Below, piece after piece: positions 26,230 through 39,178 of a stretch of 64,000 nt of DNA. The stretch's first letter is position 1, and the number at the start of each line of letters is the position of its first letter. Source of the DNA: Archegozetes longisetosus (taxonomy: Eukaryota; Arthropoda; Arachnida; Sarcoptiformes; Trhypochthoniidae); the NCBI GenBank assembly GCA_018873245.2, contig JAEMBT020000002.1:3094001-3158000 (forward strand). Direction: 5' to 3'. The notes under the pieces are model-generated. The model was not told the origin of the DNA and searched no databases. It was given only the letters and a program-made list of their open reading frames with translations. The position numbers were made by a program, and so were the translations under genes.

Positions 26230-26700
26230 TTTGTATGCAATACTCACAAGACTGCTAGCTGCACTAAATTAGTATTAAGCTTATGAGATTAGATTTTTGC
26301 CTATACACATTCTATGCGTTTATAAAAATTAAATTCTTAATTTTACATGAATTAAATCAAATAGATTATTGACAAGTCTTATTTAGAATGCCTCTAACCT
26401 TTCTGATCAATAACTTTAATGATAAATGTTTTTAACTAATTATTAAGTATAAATGTGGTAAAACTTTAAAAGCCTTTTCTCAATTCAACACTTGCTCGCG
26501 TACTACGTGTATTAATTTGTTGAAATCACTTAAAGTGTATCAAATGATATGCCTGTATCCATTCTAGGAATGATTACAATTTTCTGACTTATCTTTCACT
26601 TTAATTGTAACAAAGATCACTTGACTACATTTTTTTCGGTATATTCTTTTTAATGTTACAATTTCATTAACTTGTTTCATAGTATGAGATTAGAGATCAG
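26230..26700 (+). repeat. Dispersed repeat, copy A (partner near 34230-34700)
   Basis: Diverged direct similarity to 34230-34700: shared TTTAGAATG, TTTTCTCAATT, CTCG(C/T)GTACTAC and CCTAACCTTT/CTTTAACTTT blocks in the same order. It could be an old transposon or part of a larger duplication together with the 21495/31605 pair. Confidence 0.5.
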
Positions 26701-28520
26701 ATAACTGATCGTTTCTCAAAAAATCGTATACTTAGCAATATATGATAAGATTTCCGAGAAAAGTAAAGAAATTTTTTATCTTATCAATACGATGATGCAT
26801 CTAATTAATATTCATAGTACTTTTATTGTTCATTTCAAAGGGATTTAATAAATTGTTTTGACTAGTATGTATGTAACAAACGTAACTGCAAATGGTCATT
26901 ATTGATTGTATGTATATTCCAATTTCTGTATCTTAATATTTAAAAAGTAGCATCAAAGTTATTTTCTGCATAGTTGATGCACCGTTCCGATAAAATACTG
27001 TTTTATGTGGTTCCAAAAGGTCAGTTAAAATTTTCATATAAAAATCTTTTCAATGCTTTCCTTAGAAATCACCTCACTGTATTATTGGATTTATATAAAT
27101 TTGATTTTTATGACCGATCAAACATGTTCAGCTTCTTTTCAGAGTTGTTTTCGAATCATATAGAGATAAGTTAGCCTTCAATTGAAGAATTTTTATTTCC
27201 ACGTTAAATAGTTTTGAGTTCTATTCATTTTTATACATTTTAAAATATTTTCTAAGATTTTCAAACACTGGCCTCTAATTTGAATTACCGCACTTCTCAG
27301 TTTTGAGTTCTCTATCTTCGAACATTTTGTACTATATTATGGTGAATGCAACAAATATTAGAATATAGTCTTTAGGGCACATTCAGACGAGTCGGCCTTC
27401 GCTTCAAATCTCAATATTTTCAGAGTTTTAAGTTTTTTATTTTTGAATATTTTGAGTTTATATTCACTCAGTGAAAATCGATCATTTTTTGAGTTGAAGT
27501 AATATTAAAACATGATTTGATTTAAAATGTTATTTCATAAAATTGACTTGTAGGTTGTTGATTAACGAAATAGTGAGTGACCAATTTTTATTGAGGAACT
27601 TTCTGTATTAGATGATGCCCAGTTCAATGATTCTAAACTTATCTGAGCATTGATTCAATTTTAACGGTACTTTTCTCGGCTATACACGGACATTTCAATA
27701 GTATACTTTGGATTTGCGCATGCCTAGTGAATGACACTTCATTTGAAATATTGTCACGCAATTTAAATCAGTTTTTCCAGTTATTTAACTTTAGTTAAGG
27801 TTGACTCATATCTCATAGTCCCGCTGGACGTTGAATTTTATGTTTCTGTTTGTGGATTTTTTACAGGAAAATATATAGTTGGATTTTAGGAGTTACTAAA
27901 TTCTTTCGATCTGCTTTCAGTTCACTTTGATCTCGAAGGTTAGGTTTTCATGAACTCTTGGATACAATTGATGACTAATAAGGGATTAAGAAATGAAAGA
28001 CAAACTGTGTAATCATTTGTTGTCATAGTATGAGTTGAAAAGCTAAAAGTTATTTCTATTTGAGTTTAACTCAAGTACTACACGACTCTGATTATTGCAA
28101 ACGTCACTGAAATATAAATTGTTTCGATCTAGTTTGTAATTGCTTTAAACTATTTGTATGTGAGGCTGTGGCGAGTCATTCAACACCACTCATAAAATAT
28201 TAACACCACAAACTCAATAGTGGACGTTATTTTACAGGTATTCTATTGTATATTATGTTTGAGTTATACGGTCAGACCCAATCCTGATTAAGATGAACCC
28301 GTATTTAGCAAAACCTCAATTATAGCAGCGCATTTTTAATTAACTCCTGATATTCGTGTTCCCATTATGACAAAAATCATAATGAAGTACACATTGTTTT
28401 TCTAGGTTTTCGATCAAATTGAAAAATATTCTAAAATTGTTGTCCTAATTTATGCGAATTTGTTTAAATTGAATGGTGTTTTTAAATATAATTTTGCTAC
28501 AGATATCGCAAAGCAGAACA

Positions 28521-28645
28521 CACTAAACGCTGTCTAACTTTGACGCGCGCTTAAGTGCTTTTTGAAAAGCCACATTTAAGTTATATAAAGAACATTCATT
28601 TTTAAAGAGCGTTAACCACGTGTTCGTGTTAGATAGGTTTTACTG
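28521..28645. mobile_element. 125-bp pogo/Tigger-like MITE, second copy
   Basis: The inverted ends are CACTAAACGCTGTCTAACTT and, from the right, CAGTAAAACCTATCTAACAC. They match the ends of 2654-2774 in both position and length. A TA flanks the right end; the left dinucleotide is CA, probably mutated. It is more diverged than the first copy, hence older. Confidence 0.7.
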
Positions 28646-28989
28646 TATTACAAATTATTAATTGATGACACATTGAAAGTGGTGTCAAACTTATTTTTGT
28701 TCAAAGCAACAAAAATTGATGCAATTCGAAGACTTAAATGATTTGGAACGAAATAATGCTCTTTGGGTTCTCTGTCGGCAAACTCTTCTAGTCTAATGTG
28801 AAACCAACTTTTGAGTGCCTGAGCCGCCCACTAATTTCACTAATAACTTGTATTTGTTGTGAAAGTAATAAAAAGTTTATTTATTTAACTAGGATTAGAT
28901 TACAATTTAAATAAATGACAAACTCCTATAAGAATGTGAAAATTTTGAAGTTTTCCATAAAAGTAAACAAACTCTGATTTAATTTTCAG

Positions 28990-31900
28990 ACGAAAGCTCC
29001 GGCAGAAGATTGCCCACAAACGTGCCTTAAACTGAACCTGAGAACTCGATCGCAAGTCATTTCTAACCAACCGAATAAGAACAGTAAAGCAAAACTAATT
29101 GTACGGAAATCAGTTTCTCAAGACATGAAGTTATTTTGCAAACAAACAGTTGTATTGAAGCGCTTGAGTCCAAATGTGATCAAGAAATATGACAAACATT
29201 TGTATAAAAAATACTCACAACAACTCAAAGCTGAAAATGCATTGAATCAGTGCTCGAAACTAAAGCATAGCTTAATTAAAGTGAACGAAAGTCCACAACG
29301 AATGCGTTTATGGCCAATAAGTTCTCCGTTGAAGGTGTCGACAACTTATTCGTTGAGTCCTAATGGTTTTGAAGTTCAGCAAAACTTGAATTTCGACGAA
29401 CACGAGAGCTCTTTGATGAATTGTAGCGAGTATTCTCGTTACCTCAATCTGATTAGTGTTAAGGAAGCCAAAAGAATTCCTTTGCAGCAACTCAAAAGTA
29501 GTTTCAATATCAGAAATATTGGCAAAACTGAATTCGTCAAAAGGAATCATTCCAATAATATTGTTATTAATGGACCACAGCTTATCAACAATTTGTTCAA
29601 CAATTATCAGGTATTTATTAACTTTTTAAAGCTAACATTTAAAGCATTGATTGTAATTAAAAGCAAAGGCAAATCAAATGTTTAACTGAAAAGTAAGAGC
29701 AAAATCACACTTAATAAGATGGAAACCTCATTTTAAGATTAGATTAAATGTATCAACTAAAGATAAGAGTAGATATGAGCAGTAAACAACTGAATTGATT
29801 GTAATTCTCTAGTTGCACTGGCAATGTCTAAACTAAGTCTGATAGCAATTCAATTAACTCACCACCAGCGCTACCACAAAAACTGATTTAGCCGAGACTG
29901 TCCTAACTTTGAAAATGGGTTAAAATATGAGAATAAAACCTAAAGCTTTTAAAAAAACATTAAATAGATTCATAGATAGCGTGTAAAAATTTGATTCAAA
30001 CTCGATTAGTGGATTAAATGATATACCCTAATCTGCCAAATATGATGAGGATTGTTTGTTGGCAGATTAATAAAATTTGATTTTATAAAAATGATTTTAA
30101 CTTTTAGACATAACTTGCCTTTGAATTTTTCTAACCCGACACGGCTCCACAAAAGTTGGTAGCGCTCGTTTGAATTCTATAGTATTGCTTAATTTGAATT
30201 AAGACAAGTGATGTAACTGTCAAGCAAACATTATTTCATTGGAATCAAATTGACTATTTAAAGGCAGCAGCAAAGCTAGTAAGGATCAAGGGTACACGGG
30301 TCATACCCCTGGCTATCTAGAAAGAAAAAGTTGTATATTTTTCAATATGAAAATTTCTTAGTTTGTCTTAGTTACTACGAAATAAAGCAAAAATACTGAA
30401 TAATTCAGATTTAAAACGATTATGCAATAATTTTTAATTGAAAAAGTATATAATCGAATGAATATGATTGATGCTCGACTTAAAATTTTCGAAACTTGTT
30501 TCATGTTAACTTGCTTTCTACTGGGTTATAACTTCTGTGTATAAGTATGAAGTATTAAAATAAATTGTCAATTATATATTTAAGTTTTTAAAACTTCAGT
30601 ATCACGTGTTAGATGTTTAAATTAGAGGACAGCTCGAAAGGATTTCAAATGAATAACCTTCGATTATTTTGTAATATTTTCAACTTTATTGAATCTGGAA
30701 GCAAGTTGTATTAAGAATTTAAGACTTTTTGAATCTGTCTCTAGTTAACACGATACATAATATTAAGATATTAAAAGTTTAAATACACAATTGGCATAAT
30801 TTGGGCCAATACTTTAGATTTATGCATGAAGAAGAGAGAAACAGTAATATGAGACAAGTCCTGTCAATGTTTCTCATCAACAGTAATATTGATCCTAGCC
30901 ATAGGGGATTTTAAGTTTAGTCTGTTAGTCTGTGTACGAGAGAAAGATTCATATAAAATATTATACTCTCAAAAGGCTCTAACATTTAAGTCAATGTTTA
31001 TGAGTAAAGTTATTACTAAACCTCAATTACTTGAGGTCTAACTTGAAGATAATTTTCCATGTAAATTGACCCTAAAGTTCATGTGGATTTTGTTAACATA
31101 AAATGCCACTCAGATCATAATTTTTTAAAGTTGTGTTTACAAATAATGTTGAGAGAATATCCCTGATATAGTTAAGGGCCGGAGCAGCCAAGATCCTTCA
31201 CCATAAGAGTTGCCATTGGTTAAAGTGAACTACAAAATCCAAGTTCAAAATGTTAGCTCACAATGGCTACATAAGGGTTGAAATAACAAAATGAGGTAAT
31301 TAACCTTCAACAAGTGTAGCCCTAAACTGGTAATCCTAAAATTGTATCAATTTTGCGGAAATCTTTGATGATTCTGCAAACTTCAGTAGAGCTGACTATA
31401 AATCAATACTATTTATACTATGTGTGCGAATATTCACAATAATCAGGTTTTCACAACATCTAAGACTGTAACAGCTCAGAATTTTATAACTGTTCGCACA
31501 TATGACATTACTAAACGCTATAAACCTAATTAACGACTGATTAACATTTGCACCGAAAGCTAAGAGTAAACCTGAGTTAATTAAAATTTGATAGCCTTTC
31601 ACTTGGCTTTGACTCGTGTATATTAATTTGAAAAAGTCCTTATCAAAATCAAATTGTTTTGAAGTCTACAAGACAGATTAACTGCAAAACAAGAGATATT
31701 GGCTGGTTAAAGCTGATCAACTATAGGCTTAACTTTACAGATGAGTAATAGAGACCTCGATAAGAATAAACTTTTTATGATTAAGTTGATTGCAACACAT
31801 AAGCACAACATAAACTACTCTGATTACCACCTTCAAATGAAATACAAAGGTTTGCAGCAAAGTTTAAACTGAACAAGTGTAGCATTACTAAAAAGTCGAG

Positions 31901-33389
31901 TTTTATGTGTTCAATACAGTTAAATGTTTTATTTGATTGATAGAATAGTTTTTAAATTAACTTTAGACAAACTGATTTGCTTTTGCTTTCAATATCTAAA
32001 CTAATACTAAATTCTAATGAATCGAAAATGATTTTTAGCCCAAAAATCTTGAATTAAAACCCAAAAAGAAGAAAAAAGTGAAACCGAAGAAAAAGAATTT
32101 GACAATTAACAAAATCAAGCAGAAGTATAAACTAATTGAAAGACGAAAGAGCAATTTTGCAAAACAATTGAAACAAAGATACATCAAATGTTTGACAACT
32201 TTTCCATTGGCTTCACCGATGGGTCAGAGAGTTTATCAGTCGCTTAATAACCAAAAACTTGAAGCAAATCAAATCCAATCCATTATTAGGAAAAACGAAT
32301 CGTTTTGTTCGACAAAATTTCGACTTCGAATATCCCCGGAGACCAAAAAGTATAACAAATGGAAGTCTCATAACATCGAAAGAATCGCTTTTGGAACAGA
32401 TTTTAGCAGAAGTGGGTTAAGCGATACATGTCATCAATACATGTTCAATAGAAGACAACGTTTGGAGAAAATGAAACGATTGGAGACTGGAATCAATTGG
32501 AGGTCAAGACTATTGGCCATGAGTTGTCAAAATTGTTCGGTTCAGTTGAAGAGAAGTGATTTGTGTGCCATTCGTAAAGTTGTACCTGAGGACAGTCACA
32601 GCTGTTATACCTCTGAACGTAAATGTGATCTGAATTTGGATGCAACTAAGTCGCAAATCAAAGGTATGTATTTATGTATTTGATGCTAAATTCCGTGGGT
32701 TTATTGTCAGATTTAATAGATTTGTCATTGATTTGTAATACGAGAAAAGGACACATCAACTTGTTAGTTTTTATTTATTTGTAGTCAATCAAAATAATTG
32801 ACGAATGCTTGAATCACAGAGGTAGGTCAGACAAGAAGGGCTGTAGCCTTCAGATTCGTTCAAAATGCATGTGTAGATGTGTACAGAGGAAAGATCTTAC
32901 AAAAAGCTGAACTGTTTATTTGACGAATGAATCAACTGCTTACTGTTAAGCATAAACGATAGACAACAGATATTTGAATGTTAGTTAGTGATTGCCTTGA
33001 CAAATGTCAATCGTCTTAGTCGCCCTGAGAGTAAACCCTGGTTACAGTACTGTGATTCATTTCTGAATTCGCAGCTTTAGCTAAATAAATATTACTAGTA
33101 TTTGATTATTCTTGCACTATTAGTTCCTACTAATGACAGCACAAACGATGCCAAACAAGAAACAAAAGTATTGAGTAAACGCTCCACAAATTCGGAGCAA
33201 TCGGATAAGGAGAACAACGAAGTACAAAATCCTTTCGTCAAAATAGAAAGAATGGATTTGGAATCGATTAGAAAAGTTTTAAAAATAAATTTAGATGAAG
33301 CTGAGATCAACAAAATCATAAAAATTGATTTAGACAATAAAGAAGAGGCCAATAGAGTCGTCAAAATCAACTTGGATGTCAGCTTTTAG
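28990..33389 (+). CDS. Unrecognised basic protein, last three exons
   Basis: Exons 28990-29610, 32039-32663 and 33124-33389 join in phase with canonical AG/GT borders to give 503 residues to a stop. The first exon opens at an acceptor, so the 5' end is missing. The protein is Lys/Arg-rich with a KPKKKKKVKPKKKN cluster early in exon 2, which looks like a nuclear localisation signal. It has a conserved-looking stretch, TGINWRSRLLAMSCQNCSV, with a CxxC, and near the C terminus three repeats of the type (L/I/V)KI(N/D)LD. No family was recognised; a nuclear, possibly chromatin-associated, role is inference from composition only. The first intron seen (2.4 kb) contains copy B of the duplicated segment at 31605-31990. 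Confidence 0.75.
31605..31990 (+). repeat. Copy B of the duplicated segment (uninterrupted)
   Basis: Matches 21495-23210 in order and orientation without the two inserted elements. It lies within the intron just before the exon at 32039. Confidence 0.7.
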
Positions 33390-33680
33390 TGATCTGAAGC
33401 TTTCAGATAATTTTGTTCTGAATAGTTTTGAAGTTCTCACTTTTTATTTAATATTTATCATACTTTTCTCAGTATTTAATACCCATTTTCTGTAAAATTT
33501 TGTATAATTAGTTCTGTACTGGCTTTTTTTACTTAACATTCATCTTAAAATCTATATCTATTTTTATAATCCATAAAAGCATTGCAACACATTCATGATT
33601 GCATTGTATAAAACATTTGATTAACAACTCGTATTGACATTAGTCAAATATATCAAACCTGTGAACATATTTATAATTGT

Positions 33681-33686
33681 AATAAA
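33681..33686 (+). terminator. Possible polyadenylation signal of the unrecognised gene
   Basis: AATAAA about 290 bases after the stop at 33389. Confidence 0.35.
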
Positions 33687-34229
33687 ACTGTATTTTTGTA
33701 TCTTGTTAAAAGCCCTGTTGTAATTATGAGTGTAGATTATATGATCACGTATTTGTGCTGTCCACGTTGTCGTATTCATAACTGATAAAACAATTCATAA
33801 CACCTCACAACAAATAAATCTGGAAAGTTTTCTTAAGATTTTCATTTCTTGGGATTATTGAGTAAACTTTGAACCACAAAGCAGTAGTCACGCATTAAAT
33901 TTTCATAACTTTGTCCTTCTGTTTGAATGTTTTAAGTCAAACTAGGGCCAAATTAAGCAACAGAATTGAATTGGCAGCCCATCTAACACAAACTCAACTT
34001 AATTTGTCGAATAGCAGGCGCTGAAAATATTATTTATATCAAAGGAGAGAAAAGGGTTAACTGAGGGTTTCTCCAAAGAAACAGTTTTTGGCAAATTACA
34101 GAGTTTCTTCAGGTTTTCATTTTAAAAATAGTTTGAACCTTATAAAATAATTTGCCAAAGTTTCAACATATGACCCAATAGCAAAAACAAAGTTATTTAA
34201 CTTTTAATTAGCAGTTACTCTCATAGTAA

Positions 34230-34700
34230 TCAATGCATCGGACTATGAGTTTTACGCGCAAGCCTAGCAAAACTGTGTTAACTGCAAATACTTAACATAA
34301 GGTTTATGAGAATATGTTTTATACATATACATATACATAATACATATTATGTACTTTAAAAATTAAATATAATGTTCAGATCACTTAAATTAAATTGAAT
34401 CAAGTGTTAATAAGTCATATTTAGAATGTTCTTTAACTTTTTTAATTAACAGTTTTCACGGTAATTAATTCAAAAAGACAAATTTTTTAACTCGAGTTAA
34501 TGATACGTTGAAAGCGTTTTTCTCAATTGAATGCTTTGGCTCGTGTACTACTTCTCGATAGAACTCCACAATTCATCAATCATTTATAGCGACAGCTCAT
34601 ATTTGTCCTTACATCCTAAGGCTTTCGAATTTTAATTTTTATTACTTTTCAAACTTTAGCCGAATCCCACTGATCTACAATGCATTATAAAGTATTAGTC
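34230..34700 (+). repeat. Dispersed repeat, copy B
   Basis: Partner of 26230-26700, with shared blocks in the same order. It includes a short ATACAT-rich run near 34320-34350. Confidence 0.5.
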
Positions 34701-35024
34701 GGTAGGTGGAACACGAGTTCAAGTTTAATAGTTTTCAAAGCTTTTAATCAATCGATGCATTTACGATTAATTGCTATTTCTCTCTGTCGTGTAATGCATA
34801 CACTGTCGACTTAACATTATGTTTTGAAAACCTAATTGATGTAATCTAAGTTAATGACGTGTTTTGTAACTTTTGTTTGCATAAAGCTTACACAATAGTT
34901 TCTATATTGTGACCCTCACCATCCGGTCAGGTAAAAATTTTGAATAGCATTTCGAGCCTGATCTCTGCTAAACTATATAAATTTCGGAAGTTTTATTACT
35001 CCTAATTGATTTTAAATAAGAAGC

Positions 35025-35558
35025 TAGGGCGACCACCTCTGGCTTATCTCATGATGGGACAAAATATATCAAAGGGGATATCAAAGGTGGGACTCTCACA
35101 TTTTTAAAAAGAAAAATGCCGTTTTATTAGTCATTACAAATATTTAGGTGTCAAACAATACATTCTAATATTAAAACATTGAAAATTGTTAGTCATGGTT
35201 GATTTTAAAGATATATTTTTTGTTGGAAATGGCATCTTTCAAAGTTTATTCAAAAGTAAGAAATGCTGGTTTATATAAGATATAAGTCAAGGCAGAAAAG
35301 ATTAATTCAATAACTTTTGGTTTTAAACCACGGGTGTTTAAAACATTAAACTGGGTTTCTTAATCCCTTATCATTTGCAAAGTAGATTCAATGTTTGAAT
35401 TTCTAAGAAATATTTTTCTAAACACGTTTTTCAAGATGAAAGCTGAAAACGGGACAACTAATTGTTCCGTCGAGAGTTTTTGGTTTGACGGGATTTCTGT
35501 CCTCTATCTTTAAAAAGATGGCACTATCCCGTCAAAAACGAGACGGGTGGTCACCCTA
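35025..35558. mobile_element. 534-bp non-autonomous hAT element
   Basis: The ends read TAGGGCGACCACC and, from the right, TAGGGTGACCACC. The flanking 8-bp repeats TAAGAAGC and TAAGAGGC match at 7 of 8 positions. The subterminal regions contain GGGACAA/GACGGGAT blocks on both sides. No transposase remains. Confidence 0.85.
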
Positions 35559-36516
35559 TAAGAGGCATGATGAAGCCAATATTTTGGATTTTAAGTTGAC
35601 TAGCTTTGAAATTAAAAATTTGTTTGGGAAACAGATTTCAGGTCACTCTCAACTTTGAGGCAACTTTTAGATGCTATTACTCGAAGCTATTCGCTTTTCA
35701 CACTATGATTCCTGAAAAGAAGTGTCTGTGTCAACTTATTGAGATTTTTGGCGTTTATTATACTGAATTTGATCACAAAAAGTCTTGCAAATACCATTCT
35801 TGCTTTATGGTATGAATGTGGATGAAATTTGCTCAATAAATTCAAGCGCGATTATCACTCGTGATTTTTAAAAATTTTATCGACAAATAATCTTCAAATT
35901 GACGTAGAACATTACAGACTTATCGATGTTTAAGTTGGTTAAATAAATTAATTTGATTGAACTTTTCCAGATTTGCCTGTTGTGAAGCTCCCGTTGGATT
36001 TGATACTTAAATGAGCTGACTGAAGCAAGAAGCATGCTTAAGCACCGATATAATAGCATTACTTTTAAGTAAACTGACAGGACACATGTTTATCAAACTA
36101 GATTTAGCATTAGAAGTATAAATTAAAAACCAGATATCACGTGTAAACAAAATTAAAATTAGACATTATTAATAAATTAAATAATTTTGACCTACAAACC
36201 TTGTAAGTGTCTGTCCTCATAAATTTTATTAGGCATGAAATTATCCATGTTTTGGTAAACCTGAAATAATTATAAGTTTAAAAATCGATTTTTTATTGTT
36301 TAAGCAAAACCAGTACAAAAAGCATTTTGCTTAAGTGAAAATGTGACCTGCGTTAAGATAAACTTAAAATAATGACAGGTGTTATACAAGATTAAAAAGC
36401 TTGCTATTGAGATGATAAATAAGTTTACAATAACCAGACCAAAATCATTCTTTATTAAAAAAATATAATAATTTCTTTGTTTAGTTTAATTTGCTAACTT
36501 TTGTTTCCTCAGCAAA
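35559..36516. other. Intergenic region before the LRR gene
   Basis: No gene or repeat recognised. The promoter of the LRR gene should lie at its right end. Confidence 0.4.
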
Positions 36517-37595
36517 ATGCAATTCATTTATGGTAAGCAATTCTTAATAGTTATCAATACTTCAATTGAGTTATATCATAGAATCTCCAACTCTATTCAT
36601 CAGCTGTTCTCGTAATTTCTGTTACACTTCTGGATACGCTTGTATTGTGTAATAATTGCCCAAATAAAGAAGTCATGAATCCATGCACTTGCGTCGATAA
36701 CATAATCAAATGCAGTAGCAGAGAGTCGTTTGATCTGAAGAAAAAGTTTGAAAACATAAGCCAACATTTAGTGAATGGTCAAAAAAAGTTCACTAAACTA
36801 ATTCTATCAAGCGAAAGATTAACTGAAATCGAAAACAATGCATTCAGCGACATAGCTTTCCAATCGATTGAGATAACAGGCTCTAAAAATCTACAAAAAA
36901 TAAGTTCCGATGCCTTTATAAATAGAACCCCAATCGAAGAGTTCACACAAAAAGGAGTTACAAAATTGGATGCAAACGGAAATATAACTGACTTATTGAA
37001 CTTTTTGAAGTCATTAACTAATGTCAAAGCAATTCATTTAGATTTATATAATCTGAAGACAATACCTGAAAATGCTTTTAGAAGTTCTGATTTAACGAAT
37101 GCTCCAAGAAGTTTAAAAGTTTTATGGTTTTCATTCATAGAAAGAGGATCAATAACTAGTGTAGAAAACTATGCATTTTATGATTTAAGTGGTTTGTCAG
37201 TTTTAGGTCTGGATAATAATGAAATAAATTTTATAAAGCAACATGCCTTTCATTTTGGAGAAGAGACCAATCAAACTCTTTACGTTTATCTTAATGGAAA
37301 TCAACTCAATTCTTCCAGTATAGAACAAGGAACTTTTGTTAACTCTAAAAGACCTCTAACTATTGATTTAAGTATTAATTATTTTGATTATTTGGATGAG
37401 AAAGTGTTTGAGCCAATTTTAAGAATAGATAAGAGAAATAAATTCATATTAAATGACAATCATTTTGAATGTGATTGTCGTATGCGTTGGCTTCTGAGAG
37501 ATAAATCTTATATTGAGAACCAAATTGAATACGGAAAATGTAAAAGTGGTTTATTATTCTCCAGTTTGAATGAAACTTATTTCAAAAATTGTTAG
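36517..37595 (+). CDS. Secreted leucine-rich-repeat protein
   Basis: Two exons, 36517-36532 and 36604-37595, join in phase (G plus CT) into 335 residues. The splice restores a signal peptide, MQFIYAVLVISVTLLDTLV, ahead of a Cys-rich cap (CNNCPNKEVMNPCTC). About seven LRR units follow (e.g. LSVLGLDNNEINFIKQHAF, LYVYLNGNQLNSSSIEQGTF). A C-terminal cap (NHFECDCRMRWLL...C...C) closes the solenoid, so the protein looks complete. The N-terminal CP...PCTC...CSS pattern followed by FENIS is what I recall from arthropod proteins annotated as the oplophorus-luciferin 2-monooxygenase non-catalytic subunit. That name reflects similarity, not luminescence. The likely role is extracellular binding. The intron is 71 bp. 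Confidence 0.9.
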
Positions 37596-37698
37596 GAAGT
37601 ATTTTTCATTATTGCGAGAAATCGTTTGAACGCAAAACTTTCATTTGGAAATTAATGTAACATTTTTTCTTTTTGTGGCACACCCTCAAATAGAGTGT

Positions 37699-37704
37699 AA
37701 TAAA
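37699..37704 (+). terminator. Possible polyadenylation signal of the LRR gene
   Basis: AATAAA about 100 bases after the stop codon. Confidence 0.45.
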
Positions 37705-38870
37705 GTTATTTAAAGCAACAGAATTTCTTTTAACTTACAAGAACATTTTTTAAAGTTTACTTTGGATCAGTTTGAGTAAAATATGTAGACTTTTAGTATC
37801 TATTTTTACAAGCATTAGTCCAATTCTAATACTAGAGTCAGGGTTCTTGGAAAATTATTGAAGCAAATTAGATGATTAGAAAGTTGTGGGAGTAATAAAC
37901 AGTTTTCCTTAAAGCTGTCACAAATATGAAGGAGACGTGAGCAGAATGTGGAACACATTTTAATCATAACATGATCTTTCCCTAGTTAAATGTTTACAAA
38001 ATTTAAAGGAGCAACTAAAGCGAGTCTAATCTGAATAAAGAAAACCTTCATAAACTTTTATTTTTATCAATTAAGTTAACCAAAGAAATTATTAGAAGCG
38101 ATATAAACCATATTTAAAGCATCTGTTGCATGAAAAGTAGTCTCTAAGTCGTAAAGGCCTGCGACACACAACACACGCTATCCCATTTGTTCCTATCTTT
38201 TAAGCTATCTCTACTCGCATAATGCAACCAACATATGGCATCATTTCCATCCTCATCACCGGAAGCGCATATTTGCAAATATTATAAATTGCGTTAACGT
38301 CAAAACTAGTCAATAACTTTCCGGTCAAAACAAAAGACTTAGAAAATACGAATTAATTTATATCTATTGATATGAGGAAATACCAATTTATTTTAATTGA
38401 ATGAAAGTTTTAGTACTTTTGTACCAAACTAATCATTACTTGATTGATTGAGACATTTATCTAGCTCATTATCTGCCATGTTATGAGGTAACAGACTATA
38501 AATTTGTTAAACTTTGTCATTAACTAAGAAGAAAAGCTTATGTTATGTTTTGAATTCCGCTTGACTTAAATTTTCTAGTTGTGCTGAACATTACAAGTTT
38601 CAAAAACTAATGCAAAGCAAAGCATTCACATTACTGAAGAATCTGCTACATAATGATAATATATAAAACTCTTAAAATATCTTAAAGAAAGAGGAATTCG
38701 ATAATTGAAGCAATTTTTATAGTTGCGAAAGATTGATATTTTTGGTCAGGTTCGACTTTTTCCGAACATAAAAGTATATATAAATAAGTATTTTTCCTGC
38801 AGCTAAAATATTTGTTCGCTAACCGAAAACCTAGTAGTTTGATAAACAGACGGGTGCACAGACTAGCAAA
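37705..38870. other. Intergenic region, no feature recognised
   Basis: AT-rich. A TATATATAAATA run at about 38770 could be a promoter element for the gene that follows, but this is weak. Confidence 0.35.
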
Positions 38871-39178
38871 AGTGCTTTGTATTCTATTTGTGGCACGCGA
38901 CTCAGTTACGAGAACTTGTTTAATGCCATAAGAGTTTTGGACTTCTGCCTAATTGGTAGCAGAGCCTACTTTCAAACACATCCACAAAGGTTTAGTGATA
39001 ATTTGCAGGTCTTATATCATACAATAATTTGGTTGAGTGCTATATTAGAGGTTTTTGTTGAGAAACTTTAATAATAAATTATATAATAATAACTATTTTT
39101 TGACTTAAGAACAAACATTGTAAATCATAACAGTATGGAAGATAGAACTTTTTTTCTCGATTGTTAAATTCATTTTAG

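Larger units (their letters stand above)
23865..28520. other. 4.6-kb region without a recognisable gene
   Basis: No frame has motifs or exon context. It holds the MITE at 25625-25706 and one copy of a dispersed repeat (26230-26700). The missing 5' exons of the gene at 28990 may lie here or further upstream. Confidence 0.45.

Noticed and set aside
26974-27174. 66-residue plus-strand frame as a first exon of the gene at 28990
   Set aside because: No ATG-based start, no matching donor phase, and no motif.
28305-28335. Single pogo-like end (AAAACCTCAATTATAGCAG)
   Set aside because: No matching inverted partner found nearby, so no element could be delimited.
36779-37027. Minus-strand frame in the LRR gene
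   Set aside because: Antisense shadow of an exon with clear LRR motifs.
38877-39059. Candidate first exon of the four-pass membrane protein
   Set aside because: Lacks an ATG, and its donor phases do not fit the acceptor at 39178.
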